DNA from: Caldicoprobacter algeriensis | GTDB lineage: Bacteria; Bacillota; Clostridia; Caldicoprobacterales; Caldicoprobacteraceae | Assembly: GCF_023838525.1 (NCBI RefSeq) | Contig: NZ_JAHUQD010000003.1 | Location: 62,001 to 126,000, forward strand | Length of the DNA: 64,000 nucleotides | Direction of reading: 5' to 3' | Shown here: in pieces, positions 26,976 to 38,541 of the stretch | Layout: each line of letters starts with the position of its first letter | Position numbering within the stretch: the first letter of the stretch is position 1 | Program-made: the position numbers and the translations under genes | The notes under the pieces: generated by a model | Databases searched by the model: none | What the model saw: only the letters and a program-made list of their open reading frames with translations | What the model was told of the DNA's origin: nothing

Positions 26976-27575
26976 ATGTTTGCTTATTTGAACGGTACGC
27001 TTGTAGAAGTTGGGCCACAGCATGTGGTGCTGGATGTTCAGGGTATTGGGTTTCATATAATCGTTCCATCTTCTGTGGCGTCCAAACTGCCTTCCAGAGG
27101 AAATGAGGTTAGGCTGTATGTGCACCTCAACGTCCGGCAGGACAGCATGGAGCTGTATGGCTTTTTAAACCGCGAGGACAAACTGTTGTTTGAAAAGCTC
27201 ATATCGGTATCGGGCATAGGGCCCAAAGCCGCGATTTCCATGCTCTCGGCTTTGTCGTCCACTCAGCTGGCTCTGGCAATTGCCACCGGAGATGTAAAGG
27301 CTTTGAGCGCTGCCCCGGGTATCGGTAAAAAGACGGCACAGAGAGTCATATTGGAATTGAGGGAAAAGATTGACAGGGAAGTGGTGGAGAGCTCTCCGAT
27401 GGTGGACGATGAAGTGGTTGCTGCGCAAGGGATAGAAAAGGAGGCGCTGCAGGCGCTGATGGCGCTGGGATATCAAGCTGTTGAGGCTCAGCGCGCTGTG
27501 GATATGGTAAAGAGTCAGGCGCAGGATACCGCAACTCTGGTGAAGCTGGCGTTGAAAGCCCTGGATAGAAGGTAG
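26976..27575 (+). CDS. ruvA: Holliday junction branch migration protein RuvA
   Basis: Tetrameric junction-binding protein that loads RuvB. 199 residues: N-terminal OB fold ([12 protein letters not shown]), two helix-hairpin-helix motifs ([15 protein letters not shown] and [14 protein letters not shown]), and the C-terminal RuvB-contact domain. It ends 2 nt before ruvB. Confidence 0.96.
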   Translation: MFAYLNGTLVEVGPQHVVLDVQGIGFHIIVPSSVASKLPSRGNEVRLYVHLNVRQDSMELYGFLNREDKLLFEKLISVSGIGPKAAISMLSALSSTQLALAIATGDVKALSAAPGIGKKTAQRVILELREKIDREVVESSPMVDDEVVAAQGIEKEALQALMALGYQAVEAQRAVDMVKSQAQDTATLVKLALKALDRR

Positions 27576-27577
27576 GG

Positions 27578-28609
27578 GTGAATGCATTGGCCGAGCAGGA
27601 AAATAGGATCGTGACTTCCATGAAGCTTCATGAGGATAGCGAGGTTGAGCAGACCTTAAGGCCCAGGACCCTTGATGAATACATAGGTCAGGAAAAGGTA
27701 AAGGAGCAGCTCAGGATATTTATACAGGCTGCCTTGAAAAGGGGCGAGCCTTTAGACCATGTTTTGCTGTATGGACCCCCTGGATTAGGCAAGACCACGC
27801 TGGCTTCCATAATCGCCAACGAGATGGGGGTGGGCATCCGCATAACCTCCGGCCCGGCCATAGAAAGGCCGGGAGACCTGGCAGCCATACTCACCAACCT
27901 AAGCGACGGCGACGTGCTGTTCATAGATGAGATTCACAGGTTGAGCAGGAGCGTTGAGGAAATCCTCTATCCGGCCATGGAGGACTTTGCTCTGGACATC
28001 ATAATAGGTAAAGGCCCCAGTGCCCGTTCGATACGCCTTGACCTTCCTAAGTTTACGCTGGTGGGGGCTACCACCAGGGCGGGGATGCTGACTTCTCCAC
28101 TCAGGGATCGTTTCGGGGTGATACACCGCCTGGAGCTTTATACCACTGAAGAGCTGACCAGGATAGTCATTCGGTCGGCTGGTATCCTGGGGATTCCAAT
28201 AGACCCCGAGGGAGCCCGGGAGATTGCTGCACGGTCCCGCGGTACGCCCCGGGTTGCAAATCGCCTGCTCAAGCGAGTGAGGGATTTTGCGCAGATCAAG
28301 GCCGATGGGGTAATCACCCAAGATGTTGCCAGGGAGGCTCTTGATCTGCTTGAAGTGGATTCGGTGGGCCTGGATGAGGTTGACCGAAAGATTTTAAGGA
28401 CCATCATCGAAAAGTATAACGGTGGGCCGGTGGGGCTGGATACGCTGGCTGCCTCAACCGGCGAGGAAAGCACCACCATCGAGGACGTGTACGAGCCATT
28501 CCTGCTTCAGATGGGGTTTATTGCCCGTACCCCTCGCGGCAGGGTGGTCACACCCCTTGCCTACCGCCACTTAAAAATCCCTTATCAGGAGCAGCAAAGG
28601 ATGATATGA
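27578..28609 (+). CDS. ruvB: Holliday junction branch migration ATPase RuvB
   Basis: Hexameric AAA+ motor for branch migration. 343 residues with Walker A (GPPGLGKTT), Walker B (LFIDEIHR), sensor GATTRAG and a C-terminal winged helix ([13 protein letters not shown]). GTG 27578 is taken as start; TTG 27587, spaced better from AGGGGTGA, is an alternative that would shorten the protein by three residues. Confidence 0.96.
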   Translation: MNALAEQENRIVTSMKLHEDSEVEQTLRPRTLDEYIGQEKVKEQLRIFIQAALKRGEPLDHVLLYGPPGLGKTTLASIIANEMGVGIRITSGPAIERPGDLAAILTNLSDGDVLFIDEIHRLSRSVEEILYPAMEDFALDIIIGKGPSARSIRLDLPKFTLVGATTRAGMLTSPLRDRFGVIHRLELYTTEELTRIVIRSAGILGIPIDPEGAREIAARSRGTPRVANRLLKRVRDFAQIKADGVITQDVAREALDLLEVDSVGLDEVDRKILRTIIEKYNGGPVGLDTLAASTGEESTTIEDVYEPFLLQMGFIARTPRGRVVTPLAYRHLKIPYQEQQRMI

Positions 28610-28734
28610 TGATATTGATGATATAATGTGTTATACAGGTATTGGCTGGTGCCGACAAGGAGTCTTAATCCTTTTGAGATATAATTATGAGTTTATTTTA
28701 GTGTAAAAAGTTTATTTTGCTGCTCAAAACGAAA

Positions 28735-28841
28735 TTTGCGAAAGTGCAACCGCAAAAAAGTCGCTTGATACCGCAGCAATTTTGAATCAAAAATGACCAG
28801 TAAGCGAAAATTGTAAGGTGAAGCGTTACTTTATCAAGCGA
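28735..28841. repeat. Nested inverted repeats in the ruvB-queA gap (possible small RNA)
   Basis: Within a 329-bp gap without a gene: TTTGCG/CGCAAA (28735-28756), then TCGCTTGATA (28761-28770) perfectly complementary to TATCAAGCGA (28832-28841), enclosing CAATTTT/AAAATTG (28777-28813). The nested order would fold into a long hairpin. I see no flanking duplication or family signature. Confidence 0.4.
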
Positions 28842-28938
28842 ACACTCCGCAGATTAAGTTTGCAACAAAGTCAATTATTAATTATTGAGGCTGGAAACAA
28901 TAAATATACGAAATAGGAAGTGAAGGTGAGGTAGCAAG

Positions 28939-29967
28939 TTGAAGGTAGAAGATTTTGATTATTACCTCCCAGAGGAGCTGATAGCCCAATCGCCGGCAGA
29001 AAAACGGGATGAGTCACGCCTGCTGGTTTATCATCGCGATACCGGCAAAATCGAACACAGGATATTTAAGGATATAGTAGAGTATTTGTACAAAGGCGAC
29101 TGCTTGGTCATCAACGATACGCGGGTAATTCCGGCACGGCTCCTGGGCAGGCGGGCCGATACCGGCGGTAAAATTGAGTTTGTGTTGCTCAATCAAATAG
29201 ACGATAAACGATGGGAAGTTTTGGTGAAACCTGGCCGAAGGGCGCAAATAGGTTCTGTTTTCGTGTTTGGAGATGGGCTGCTTGAGGCTAGAGTCCTTGA
29301 CAGGACTCCTGAAGGTGGCCGTATAGTGGAGTTTCAATATGAGGGCGTCTTCAACGAGATTCTAGACAAGGTGGGAATTGTGCCGCTTCCGCCCTACATT
29401 CGAAAGCAAATAGATGACCCTGAACGGTACCAGACCGTGTATGCTAAGCATCGCGGGTCAGTGGCAGCGCCCACTGCAGGACTTCATTTTACTATCCCGC
29501 TGCTTGAGAAAATCCAGGCTTCGAGGGTGAATATCGTCAGGATAACCCTTCATGTGGGTCTGGGGACTTTCCGTCCCGTGAAAGTGGACAATGTAGAGCA
29601 ACACCGGATGCACGAGGAGTATTACAGGATCAGCGAGGAGGCCGCACGGATCATAAATGAGACTAAGGAAAGAGGTGGTCGCGTGATTGCAGTGGGGACC
29701 ACTTCCACAAGGGCCCTTGAATCTTCGGCTGATGACAGCGGAAGGGTGCATCCAACCGAAAGGGGTTGTACTGACCTGTTCATCTACCCGGGCTATAAGT
29801 TCAAGGTGGTGGATGCGCTCATCACCAATTTCCATCTACCTAAGTCTACCCTGCTCATGCTGGTGAGCGCTATGTGCAGCCGTGAAGAGATACTCAGGGT
29901 GTATCAGGAGGCCATAAAGGAGAGATACCGCTTCTTCAGCTTTGGGGATGCCATGCTGATACTTTGA
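28939..29967 (+). CDS. queA: S-adenosylmethionine:tRNA ribosyltransferase-isomerase
   Basis: Adds the cyclopentane ring precursor to preQ1 in tRNA, making epoxyqueuosine. 342 residues, full length, with family motifs [33 protein letters not shown] and [14 protein letters not shown]. The start is TTG, preceded by GAAGGTGAGG. Followed by tgt, its partner enzyme in queuosine modification. Confidence 0.96.
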   Translation: MKVEDFDYYLPEELIAQSPAEKRDESRLLVYHRDTGKIEHRIFKDIVEYLYKGDCLVINDTRVIPARLLGRRADTGGKIEFVLLNQIDDKRWEVLVKPGRRAQIGSVFVFGDGLLEARVLDRTPEGGRIVEFQYEGVFNEILDKVGIVPLPPYIRKQIDDPERYQTVYAKHRGSVAAPTAGLHFTIPLLEKIQASRVNIVRITLHVGLGTFRPVKVDNVEQHRMHEEYYRISEEAARIINETKERGGRVIAVGTTSTRALESSADDSGRVHPTERGCTDLFIYPGYKFKVVDALITNFHLPKSTLLMLVSAMCSREEILRVYQEAIKERYRFFSFGDAMLIL

Positions 29968-30061
29968 AAGTGTTTTATTAATATGCTTTGACATTTGATA
30001 TGGTATAGCCCGTGTTTTTTGTAAAATTTAAGGATGTTGGAATTTTTGCAGTGTGAGGTGA

Positions 30062-31186
<1,125 letters not shown>

Positions 31187-31260
31187 ATATAGACGGCTTA
31201 AAGTAAGGCTGGTTCTTGGAAATTTTGTTTTTGGCAATGCTGAAAAAGATAAAAAGCAAA

Positions 31261-31289
31261 TTGGCAGGATTTGATTTTTGTGTTATACT
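31261..31289 (+). promoter_or_regulatory. Possible yajC promoter
   Basis: TTGGCA, 17 nt, TATACT, 120 nt before the yajC start. Confidence 0.5.
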
Positions 31290-31408
31290 TATTCTGACAG
31301 CATGATGAATCTTTAACGGTTTAAGCGAATGAGTGAAAGCACATTTGGTGAATATGGTTTTTAGAAAATAGACGTAATATTCTAATTTTTAGAAAGGAAG
31401 GGAAGGAT

Positions 31409-31711
31409 ATGCCTCCACAGGAAGCGAGCACCACGGCACTTTTGATTCAATCCTTGCTCCCCTTTGTGATGCTGATAGTAATCTTTTATTTTATGATTAT
31501 CAGGCCTCAAAGGAAACGGGAAAAAGAGACCAGGGAGATGTTGGCCTCTTTGAAAGTAGGGGACAATGTCACTACCATAGGTGGAATTTGCGGGAAGATA
31601 GTGCGCATCCGCGATGACATCATTACCATAGAGGTAGGGCCAGACAAGGTGAAGCTGGTACTCGAGAGATGGGCTATCCGCAGCGTAGACAGGCCTATTT
31701 CGGCGGATTGA
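31409..31711 (+). CDS. yajC: Preprotein translocase subunit YajC
   Basis: Small membrane accessory of the SecDF-YajC complex. 100 residues: one N-terminal membrane helix (LLPFVMLIVIFYFMIIRPQR) and the conserved cytoplasmic domain KVGDNVTTIGGICGKIVRI. ATG follows AAAGGAAGGG. secD and secF are 1.2 kb downstream. Confidence 0.93.
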   Translation: MPPQEASTTALLIQSLLPFVMLIVIFYFMIIRPQRKREKETREMLASLKVGDNVTTIGGICGKIVRIRDDIITIEVGPDKVKLVLERWAIRSVDRPISAD

Positions 31712-31870
31712 TTGAACTGTTCAGATAGGTATCTAGTTTTTCAGGCTTTATCTGTCGTTTGTGAATGGGTAAAGCCTTCTTATTTTTGTGCCCTTTTGCT
31801 TGTCATACTTTGCACCTGCACGGCATAAAAGTAAAGTGAGAAAGCAATGTGAAGGGATGGGGAGAGCAAG

Positions 31871-32281
31871 ATGAGGAGCATCAAAAAGAATTCCGTGCAG
31901 GTCGATAGAAACAGCGTTATATACAGCGGCCTGATGATATTGAAGGCCTCGCTTCTAGCGGTTATAGTAACTCTTGTGGGTTTTCTGATATTTGCTGTAG
32001 TGATGAAGCTGGCAAATCTGCAGGAGACTATAATCCCGCCGGTAAATCAGGCCATTCGCATAATAAGCATTGCCTTAGGCGGTGCCGTTGCAGCCCGTAG
32101 CAGCCGCACAAGAGGCTGGCTCAAGGGTGCGCTGACAGGGTTTCTGTATATTGTATGGGCCATTGCGATAAGCGCCATATTCGGAGGCAAATACGCTTTT
32201 GATACCGTACTCTTATCGGATGCTTTGTTGGGCATCGTAGTGGGGGCCATTGGGGGAATCATAGGTATAAATCTTGAATAG
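31871..32281 (+). CDS. TIGR04086-family membrane protein
   Basis: 136 residues with four predicted membrane helices (about residues 20-45, 60-78, 85-105 and 112-135). The family is known only as a conserved clostridial membrane protein usually near the SCIFF peptide gene, and its position here just before scfA fits. Function unknown. ATG follows GGGGAGAGCAAG. Confidence 0.8.
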   Translation: MRSIKKNSVQVDRNSVIYSGLMILKASLLAVIVTLVGFLIFAVVMKLANLQETIIPPVNQAIRIISIALGGAVAARSSRTRGWLKGALTGFLYIVWAIAISAIFGGKYAFDTVLLSDALLGIVVGAIGGIIGINLE

Positions 32282-32310
32282 GGTAAAAATGCGAAAACGC
32301 TTTGTGAAGA

Positions 32311-32340
32311 TTGACAAATTAGAGGTGTATCTTATATACT
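32311..32340 (+). promoter_or_regulatory. Promoter in the 340-bp gap before scfA
   Basis: TTGACA, 18 nt, TATACT (or 16 nt to TATATA). It implies a leader of about 270 nt before scfA; I see no gene in that leader, which is AT-rich and carries the short direct repeat TTTAGGTGTG twice just after the promoter. Confidence 0.6.
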
Positions 32341-32620
32341 TTAGGTGTGCTTTAGGTGTGAGTGCTGCATAGATACTGTCACGACGCAGAGAGTATTGAG
32401 ATAGAGCTGTGATGCGTAGCCAGTAATTGCGAAGGAGTAGAAGAGAAAGAATGAAGAACTCGATATAGTCCATTATGATTCATTAAGAAATGATTCTTTA
32501 AAGAGTCATATTGATAAATATGGAAAGATTTTTTACTACCGTGAAAAAAATTATTCGAGTTCAAAAAACTAAAAATAGGTGAAAATTGTATAAATTTGCT
32601 GTAAAGGAGGCGTGTAAAAT

Positions 32621-32761
32621 ATGAAGCACATCAAGACGTTACATAAAGGAACGTTGAAGGACAGCCTGAAAAATGGCGGTTGCGGGGAATGCCAGGCATC
32701 TTGCCAGTCTGCCTGTAAGACTTCGTGCACTGTGGCCAATCAAGCATGCCAGAAGCAATAA
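32621..32761 (+). CDS. scfA: SCIFF ranthipeptide precursor (six cysteines in forty-five residues)
   Basis: 46-residue precursor of a ribosomally made, thioether-bridged peptide nearly universal in Clostridia. The leader starts MKHIKTLHKG; the core holds six cysteines at 21, 24, 28, 32, 36 and 43 and the conserved run SACKTSCTVANQAC. Cys32 and Thr37 correspond to the bridge mapped in studied SCIFF peptides. The ribosome site AAAGGAGG is strong. The radical-SAM maturase gene (scfB) that usually follows is absent: after a terminator the next gene is secD. The function of SCIFF peptides is unknown. Confidence 0.93.
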   Translation: MKHIKTLHKGTLKDSLKNGGCGECQASCQSACKTSCTVANQACQKQ

Positions 32762-32822
32762 TTTTAGCCGTGTTGTGTCAAGACGCATGAACATTTGTAA
32801 TAAATTATGGCGTAAGCGGGGA

Positions 32823-32856
32823 AACAGCAGTGGCGTTCGCTACTGCTGTTTTTTAT
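32823..32856 (+). terminator. Terminator after scfA
   Basis: AACAGCAGT pairs with ACTGCTGTT with an inner GCG/CGC, followed by a T run. Confidence 0.88.
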
Positions 32857-32943
32857 TGGGCTGTACGCTGTTTCCGTTATTGACTAGTCTGGTGGCCAGG
32901 TATTATAATGGATGAGTAAGCTCGTTTTAAAGGGGGCCAGTGA

Positions 32944-34176
32944 ATGAGAAAGAAAAGCGGTTTAAAGCTATTTTTGATAATCGCATGCATTGCCATACTG
33001 TGTTATATTGCATTGAACGGCCTTGAAATAGGGATATACAGGATTGTTCCCCTTGGGGAAAGGGTACAGCAGGGATTGGACCTGAAAGGCGGGCTCTATG
33101 TGGTGTATGAGGCCGATATCGCTCCTGGTGATCCAGACAGGGATAACAAAATAGCAGGCGCAATACGGGTGATGCGCAACCGGCTTGACAAAGCCAATCA
33201 GCACGAGGCCACCATTGCGCCTCAGGGGACCAACCGCATTGTAGTGGAGATACCGGGTGTGGACAATCCGCAGGAGCTGGCTGATATATTGATGAAGCCC
33301 GCTGTGCTGGAGTTTATCGGCCCAGAAGGGGATGTAATAATCACAGGCAAGGATGTCAAAACCGCAAAGCCGGGGTATATAACAGGTCAAAAGCCCGTTG
33401 TGCACTTTGAACTGCATCCAGAAGGTGCCAAAAAATTTGCCGAGGCTACCGAGAAATATCTTGGCAAGGTGATAAAGATCGTTCTGGACGGCAATCCCAT
33501 ATCCCAGCCTACAGTTAATGAGGTAATTCCGAATGGTCAAGGCGTAATCGAGGGCATGAAGGACATAGAAGAAGCTCAAAAGCTGGCTAATTTGATCGAA
33601 AGCGGTGCCCTTCCTGTTGAGCTCAAGCAGGTGGAAGTGAGGACCATTGGTGCAACGCTGGGAGCCAACGCACTTGAAAGGGGAATACTGGCAGGCATAG
33701 TGGGGCTTTCGCTGGTGTTCTTATTCATGCTCGTCTATTATAGGCTGCCTGGCCTGGTTGCCGATTTGGCCCTTGTGCTATATGCACTGCTGGTCATGCT
33801 GATTACGGTGCTGGCTCGCATTACCATTACGCTTCCGGGAATTGCAGGTATAGTGTTATCGATAGGAATGGCGGTGGACGCCAATGTGATAATATTCGAA
33901 AGGATTAAAGAGGAACTTAGGGCTGGCAAGACCATGAGGGCGGCTCTGGACTCGGGCTTTTCAAAGGCATTCAGTGCCATACTGGATTCCAACGTCACAA
34001 CCCTTATTGCCGGCGTGGTGCTTTTGTATTTTGGGACAGGCCCCATCCAGGGATTTGCCAAGACGCTTATGCTGGGCGTAGTGGTGAGTATGTTTACGGC
34101 CATAGTCTTCACAAAGTATGTCTTGCGGCTCATCATAGACTTGAATGTGCAAAATAAGAAGTTGTATGGTGTATGA
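32944..34176 (+). CDS. secD: Protein translocase subunit SecD
   Basis: Uses the proton motive force to help release exported proteins on the outer side of the membrane. 410 residues: an N-terminal helix, a short periplasmic-type P1 domain (GLDLKGGLYVVYE), and five C-terminal helices (GIVGLSLVFLFMLVYYR to MLGVVVSMFTAIVF) with the RND-type motif SIGMAVDANVIIFERIKEE. Paired with secF directly downstream. Confidence 0.95.
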   Translation: MRKKSGLKLFLIIACIAILCYIALNGLEIGIYRIVPLGERVQQGLDLKGGLYVVYEADIAPGDPDRDNKIAGAIRVMRNRLDKANQHEATIAPQGTNRIVVEIPGVDNPQELADILMKPAVLEFIGPEGDVIITGKDVKTAKPGYITGQKPVVHFELHPEGAKKFAEATEKYLGKVIKIVLDGNPISQPTVNEVIPNGQGVIEGMKDIEEAQKLANLIESGALPVELKQVEVRTIGATLGANALERGILAGIVGLSLVFLFMLVYYRLPGLVADLALVLYALLVMLITVLARITITLPGIAGIVLSIGMAVDANVIIFERIKEELRAGKTMRAALDSGFSKAFSAILDSNVTTLIAGVVLLYFGTGPIQGFAKTLMLGVVVSMFTAIVFTKYVLRLIIDLNVQNKKLYGV

Positions 34177-34192
34177 GAGGGGAATAACGGAG

Positions 34193-35083
34193 ATGAACAT
34201 AGATTTAGTTTCAAAGTACAAGATATTTGTTGCCATTTCGCTGGTCGTAATAATAGCCGGGCTGGCCGTCACGGTTTTCCAGGGCTTAAACCTGGGGATC
34301 GATTTCAAGGGTGGAACCGTGATATACGTAAACATCGGTAAACCCTATTCGCCCGATGATATTCGCAGCATATTGTCATCCCAGGGTATAGAGGCTACTG
34401 TGGTGCAGGTGGGCGACAACAAGCAGGATGCCATTATACGCATGAGGTATATGGAAAATCAAAAAGAGATACAGCAGAAATTGATAGAGGCCTTGAAGGA
34501 GAAATATGATTTAACCGACGAGAGGTTCAACGTTGATACGGTGGGGCCCACCATAGGAAAGGACCTTACGCGCAATGCCATCCTGTCCACCGTCATATCA
34601 TGGGTGTTTATACTCATATACGTAGGGATACGCTTTGAGTTCAAGTCAGGGGTGGCAGCCATTGTCGCTTTGGTACACGACGTGCTTATAATGGTTTCAG
34701 CTGCTGCACTGTTGAGAACGCAGATAAACAGCCCGTTTGTGGCGGCTGTACTGACCATAATAGGTTATTCCATCAACGACACCATTGTAATTTTTGATAG
34801 GGTACGCGAGAACCAGAAGAGGTCTGGCAAAAGCTTGTCCAAGGCAGAAATAGTGAACAGAAGCATCAACGAATCGCTTACACGTACCATCAATACCGCT
34901 CTCACCACCTTCTTTACGGTGACGGCTTTGTATGTGTTCGGGGTTGAATCCATCAAGGAATTTTCCCTACCCATTTTGGTGGGTATCATATCGGGAACCT
35001 ATTCTACCATATTTATTGCTGGACCCCTGTGGGTTGAATGGAACGAAAGGGCCGAGCGACGCAGGCTTGCTACTGCAAAATAA
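34193..35083 (+). CDS. secF: Protein translocase subunit SecF
   Basis: Partner of SecD. 296 residues from ATG 34193, chosen because it is 10 nt after AGAGGGG and begins just before the first helix; an in-frame extension to 34145 overlaps secD. It has the GIDFKGGT motif after helix 1 and GYSINDTIVIFDRVREN in the RND-type region. Confidence 0.95.
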   Translation: MNIDLVSKYKIFVAISLVVIIAGLAVTVFQGLNLGIDFKGGTVIYVNIGKPYSPDDIRSILSSQGIEATVVQVGDNKQDAIIRMRYMENQKEIQQKLIEALKEKYDLTDERFNVDTVGPTIGKDLTRNAILSTVISWVFILIYVGIRFEFKSGVAAIVALVHDVLIMVSAAALLRTQINSPFVAAVLTIIGYSINDTIVIFDRVRENQKRSGKSLSKAEIVNRSINESLTRTINTALTTFFTVTALYVFGVESIKEFSLPILVGIISGTYSTIFIAGPLWVEWNERAERRRLATAK

Positions 35084-35209
35084 TTGCAAAATAGTATGGT
35101 TTGAATCTTAAAGAGTTGAAACTAGGTTAATTACTGATTTGTAGACGGTCGGTATGAGTGGGCCAATAGTCATGTTACATTTTGACCAAGTTGTTATCTC
35201 TTGTACCGC

Positions 35210-35221
35210 CTCGTATACGAG
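35210..35221. promoter_or_regulatory. Perfect 12-bp palindrome between secF and recJ
   Basis: CTCGTATACGAG, flanked by CCG and CGG that can extend a hairpin. It lies in a 303-bp gap otherwise holding one terminator. Possible operator; regulator unknown. Confidence 0.3.
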
Positions 35222-35283
35222 ACGGAGAAAGGTAGGGGACTGTTGATGGTAATATCATGCAATGGTTATAAATGGTTATGAAT

Positions 35284-35320
35284 GAGCTTCCTTCGGGAAG
35301 CTCTTGTTGTTATTTTTATG
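35284..35320 (+). terminator. Terminator before recJ
   Basis: GAGCTTCC/GGAAGCTC with a TTCG tetraloop and a T-rich tail, about 200 nt after secF. Confidence 0.85.
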
Positions 35321-35386
35321 GCTGATTTCTTGGTCGGTTATTGAGGGAGAACTCCCTTATTTTTTGCCGGGAGGAGCTGAAATGTC

Positions 35387-37915
35387 ATGCCGCTTTATCT
35401 TCCGCTGGTAGAGGAGACGCCAGAATGGCAACGATGTATAGAGATAATCCAGGATGGCTTAGGGATCTCCAGGGTCGTGGCCAGATTGCTGGTAAACAGG
35501 GGCATCACCGATTTACAGCAGGCTGCCTCGTTTATCAACCCCACTCTGGATGGGTTGCATGACCCTTTTTTGCTGCCCGATATGGCAACAGCCGTAGGGC
35601 GAATCCGAAAGGCTATCAGCAGCGGACAACGTATTGCAATATACGGGGATTATGATGTTGATGGGATCACCGCGGCATCTGCTCTGTATTTGTTTTTAAA
35701 GGGTAAAGGCGCTGATGTTGAGGTATACATTCCTGATCGCTATTCAGAAGGGTACGGCATGAATTGCCAGGCCGTTGAGCAGCTTTATGCCCGCGGGACC
35801 AAGCTCATCATAACGGTAGATTGCGGCATAACCGCAGTTGAGGAGGTTGAGCTGGCCAGGCAACTGGGCATGGACGTCATAGTGACCGACCATCACCGGT
35901 GTCCGGGTAACCTCCCCCGTGCCTGTGCTGTTATCAACCCCTCCCGCAGCGACCACTCTTATCCCTTTTGCAGCCTGGCAGGGGTAGGCGTGGCCGCCAA
36001 ACTGATTCAGGCCATGAGCGGAGCTGAAGCGCTGGAGGAGTATCTTGACCTAATAGCCCTGGGTACGGTGGCCGATGTGGTGCCTTTGCTGGGCGAAAAT
36101 CGAATACTGGCGGCCAAAGGTATAGAGCGCATAAACACATCTCCCCGGTTGGGAGTTGAGGCTTTGATCAAAGCCGCTGGGCTGGCCCAGGGCAGTATTG
36201 ATGCATACAGGATAGCTTTTATGCTGGCGCCCAGGCTCAACGCTGCTGGGAGGATGTCAACGGCCTATCTGGGCTTTTCGCTGCTTACAACCCAGGATGA
36301 AGAGGAGGCAGCACGCATTGCGCGGCAGCTTAATGAGGAGAACAGCAGGCGCCAGCAGATTGAAAATGCCCTGTTGGAGGAATGTATAGACAGGCTTATT
36401 AACAACGGTGACCTCAGCGCTGAATGGATAATCGTATTGGAAGGGGAGGAGGGGGAAGGCTGGCACCCCGGCGTCATAGGCATTGCGGCTTCCAAAATTA
36501 GCGAGCAGTTCTACCGGCCCTGTATATTGATTTCGCTACAGGGCGATACAGGTGTGGGCTCTGCGCGAAGCATTGAAGGCTTTAATATATACAACGCTTT
36601 AAAACACGTTGATGACCTCTTCATTCGGTTTGGAGGCCATGAAATGGCTGCGGGTTTTAGCATTCCCAGAGAAGCTATCCCGGAGTTAAAACAGCGCCTT
36701 TTAAACTATGCGCATCACAATATGGACGATTCGCTGTTCATTCCTCGCAATTATCATGATGGGCTGCTGATGCCACAGGATATTACGCTGTCGCTGGTGC
36801 AGGAGCTAAAGCAGCTGGAGCCCTTTGGCATGGGAAATCCGCCACCCAGATTCCTGTTTTGCAACGCTGAAGTGGAAAATTGCTGGACCGTTGGGAATGA
36901 CGGCAAGCATCTTAAGATGTCGGTTTCCACCGGACAGCGGCTGTGGGATGCTATTGGATTTGGGCTGGGCGATAAAAAGGATTATCTGATGGGTGGGCGC
37001 AAAAAGGTGGATATCATTGCCGCGGTTGAGGAAAACGAGTGGGGTGGCGTGAAAAAAATTCAGTTCAATGTAAAATCCATGCAGGCCGTTTTAAATGATC
37101 GTGATGACGTTGAAGCTTTTCTGGAGCCGTTTTATTTTAAATTTTTTGATGCTTTTTTGCAAGAAATTATGTATAATAATGATTGCATAAATGGCAAACA
37201 ATTGAGCAAAGCGGAATGGCCGGCGTTCCAGCAGGTGGGTTGTGAGGAGGCGGTGCGCTGCTTTAAGGCATCCAAAGTGGGCAACTTGATTTTGGCAAGC
37301 ACCCTGGAAGGAGCACGGTGGGCATTAAACCTGATGGTTGAAGAGGAGATGTCACATACGGCGTTTGCATACGGATACTTCCACGAGATGTGGGAGACGG
37401 GGATGAACGGCATCCTCCTCGCCCCTGTGATCGACAGGGTCCTCTTCAGGCACTACAGGAGGATCTTTTTGCTTGAAGGGGAGCTTCCTCTGTACCCGCG
37501 ATTGCACCTTGTGGAAGGTTTAAGGGAAAGGGTGTACGTCATAAAGGGCTGGAATAGCCAGGGGCTGCTGCTCAAAGATGTGATTGAGCGGCTGGACGTG
37601 GAGAGGCCACACTTTGTAGCACTATACAAATGGTTGCACTCACGGCGTCCGGGCCAAAACCTGTGGCCGGGGGTGTCCAAGATGGTGTGGCAGTTCAATC
37701 AGGCAACGGGCCAGGATATAAACGAGTTTCAGATGCGCTTGATGCTGGGCGTATTTAAAGAGCTGGACTTTGTAAGGATAGACAGCCAGCAGGCCTATGT
37801 CAAGGTCGAGTGCGTACAAAATCCACGCAGCCGCGAGCTTACAGAGAGCGTGCTTTATCAAAAATACAGGGCATGGATTGAAGGGTTGCAATCCCACTGC
37901 AAAAAGGAGGAGTAA
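35387..37915 (+). CDS. recJ: Single-stranded-DNA-specific exonuclease RecJ
   Basis: 5'-to-3' exonuclease for recombination and repair. 842 residues. The DHH-family motifs are [24 protein letters not shown] and GTVADVVPL, and the DHHA1 motif is [10 protein letters not shown]. After the OB domain (about residues 460-560) there is a long C-terminal region of about 270 residues, as seen in larger Firmicutes RecJ proteins. ATG with GGAGGAG upstream; it ends 2 nt before apt. Confidence 0.94.
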   Translation: MPLYLPLVEETPEWQRCIEIIQDGLGISRVVARLLVNRGITDLQQAASFINPTLDGLHDPFLLPDMATAVGRIRKAISSGQRIAIYGDYDVDGITAASALYLFLKGKGADVEVYIPDRYSEGYGMNCQAVEQLYARGTKLIITVDCGITAVEEVELARQLGMDVIVTDHHRCPGNLPRACAVINPSRSDHSYPFCSLAGVGVAAKLIQAMSGAEALEEYLDLIALGTVADVVPLLGENRILAAKGIERINTSPRLGVEALIKAAGLAQGSIDAYRIAFMLAPRLNAAGRMSTAYLGFSLLTTQDEEEAARIARQLNEENSRRQQIENALLEECIDRLINNGDLSAEWIIVLEGEEGEGWHPGVIGIAASKISEQFYRPCILISLQGDTGVGSARSIEGFNIYNALKHVDDLFIRFGGHEMAAGFSIPREAIPELKQRLLNYAHHNMDDSLFIPRNYHDGLLMPQDITLSLVQELKQLEPFGMGNPPPRFLFCNAEVENCWTVGNDGKHLKMSVSTGQRLWDAIGFGLGDKKDYLMGGRKKVDIIAAVEENEWGGVKKIQFNVKSMQAVLNDRDDVEAFLEPFYFKFFDAFLQEIMYNNDCINGKQLSKAEWPAFQQVGCEEAVRCFKASKVGNLILASTLEGARWALNLMVEEEMSHTAFAYGYFHEMWETGMNGILLAPVIDRVLFRHYRRIFLLEGELPLYPRLHLVEGLRERVYVIKGWNSQGLLLKDVIERLDVERPHFVALYKWLHSRRPGQNLWPGVSKMVWQFNQATGQDINEFQMRLMLGVFKELDFVRIDSQQAYVKVECVQNPRSRELTESVLYQKYRAWIEGLQSHCKKEE

Positions 37916-37917
37916 GA

Positions 37918-38436
37918 ATGGACTTGAAGTCAAAGATCAGGGTGGTGCCGGATTTTCCTAAGCCGGGCATAAGCTTTAAGGACATAACCACTTTGCTCAA
38001 GGATCGCGAAGCCTACGTCTACACGATAGATTCGCTGGTGGCTTTTTGCAAGGACAAGGGGGCTGAACTTATAGTCGGGCCCGAGGCCAGAGGTTTTGTG
38101 CTGGGAGCGCCGGTTGCGTACGCTCTAAAGGTGGGGTTTGTGCCGGTGCGTAAGCCGGGCAAGCTGCCAGCCGAGACTGTCAGATACGAGTACGGCCTGG
38201 AGTATGGTTCGGATGTACTGGAGATGCACAAGGACGCCATTCAGCCCGGGCAGAAGGTGGTAGTGGTGGATGACCTGCTGGCCACGGGTGGCACTGCTTT
38301 GGCGGCTGTCAAGCTTGTCGAAAAGCTAGGTGGGATGGTGACGGGCGTGGCGTTTGTCATAGAGCTGTCATACTTAAACGGTAGAAAGGCGCTGGAAGGG
38401 TATGACGTGTATTCCGTGATTACCTACGATGACTGA
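37918..38436 (+). CDS. apt: Adenine phosphoribosyltransferase
   Basis: Salvages adenine to AMP with PRPP. 172 residues, with [15 protein letters not shown] near the N terminus and the PRPP-binding [13 protein letters not shown]. Its ribosome site AAAAAGGAGG lies within the end of recJ, so the genes are co-translated. The recJ-apt-rel order is standard in Firmicutes. Confidence 0.96.
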   Translation: MDLKSKIRVVPDFPKPGISFKDITTLLKDREAYVYTIDSLVAFCKDKGAELIVGPEARGFVLGAPVAYALKVGFVPVRKPGKLPAETVRYEYGLEYGSDVLEMHKDAIQPGQKVVVVDDLLATGGTALAAVKLVEKLGGMVTGVAFVIELSYLNGRKALEGYDVYSVITYDD

Positions 38437-38541
38437 GCATAGAGATGAAGAAGTAAAGGGTGGTTGGTGCTTGCTGTACCAGCCATTCTTTGTATTTATC
38501 TTAATGGGCACTTCCATTTACGGTGGAAAGGGGGTGGAATA

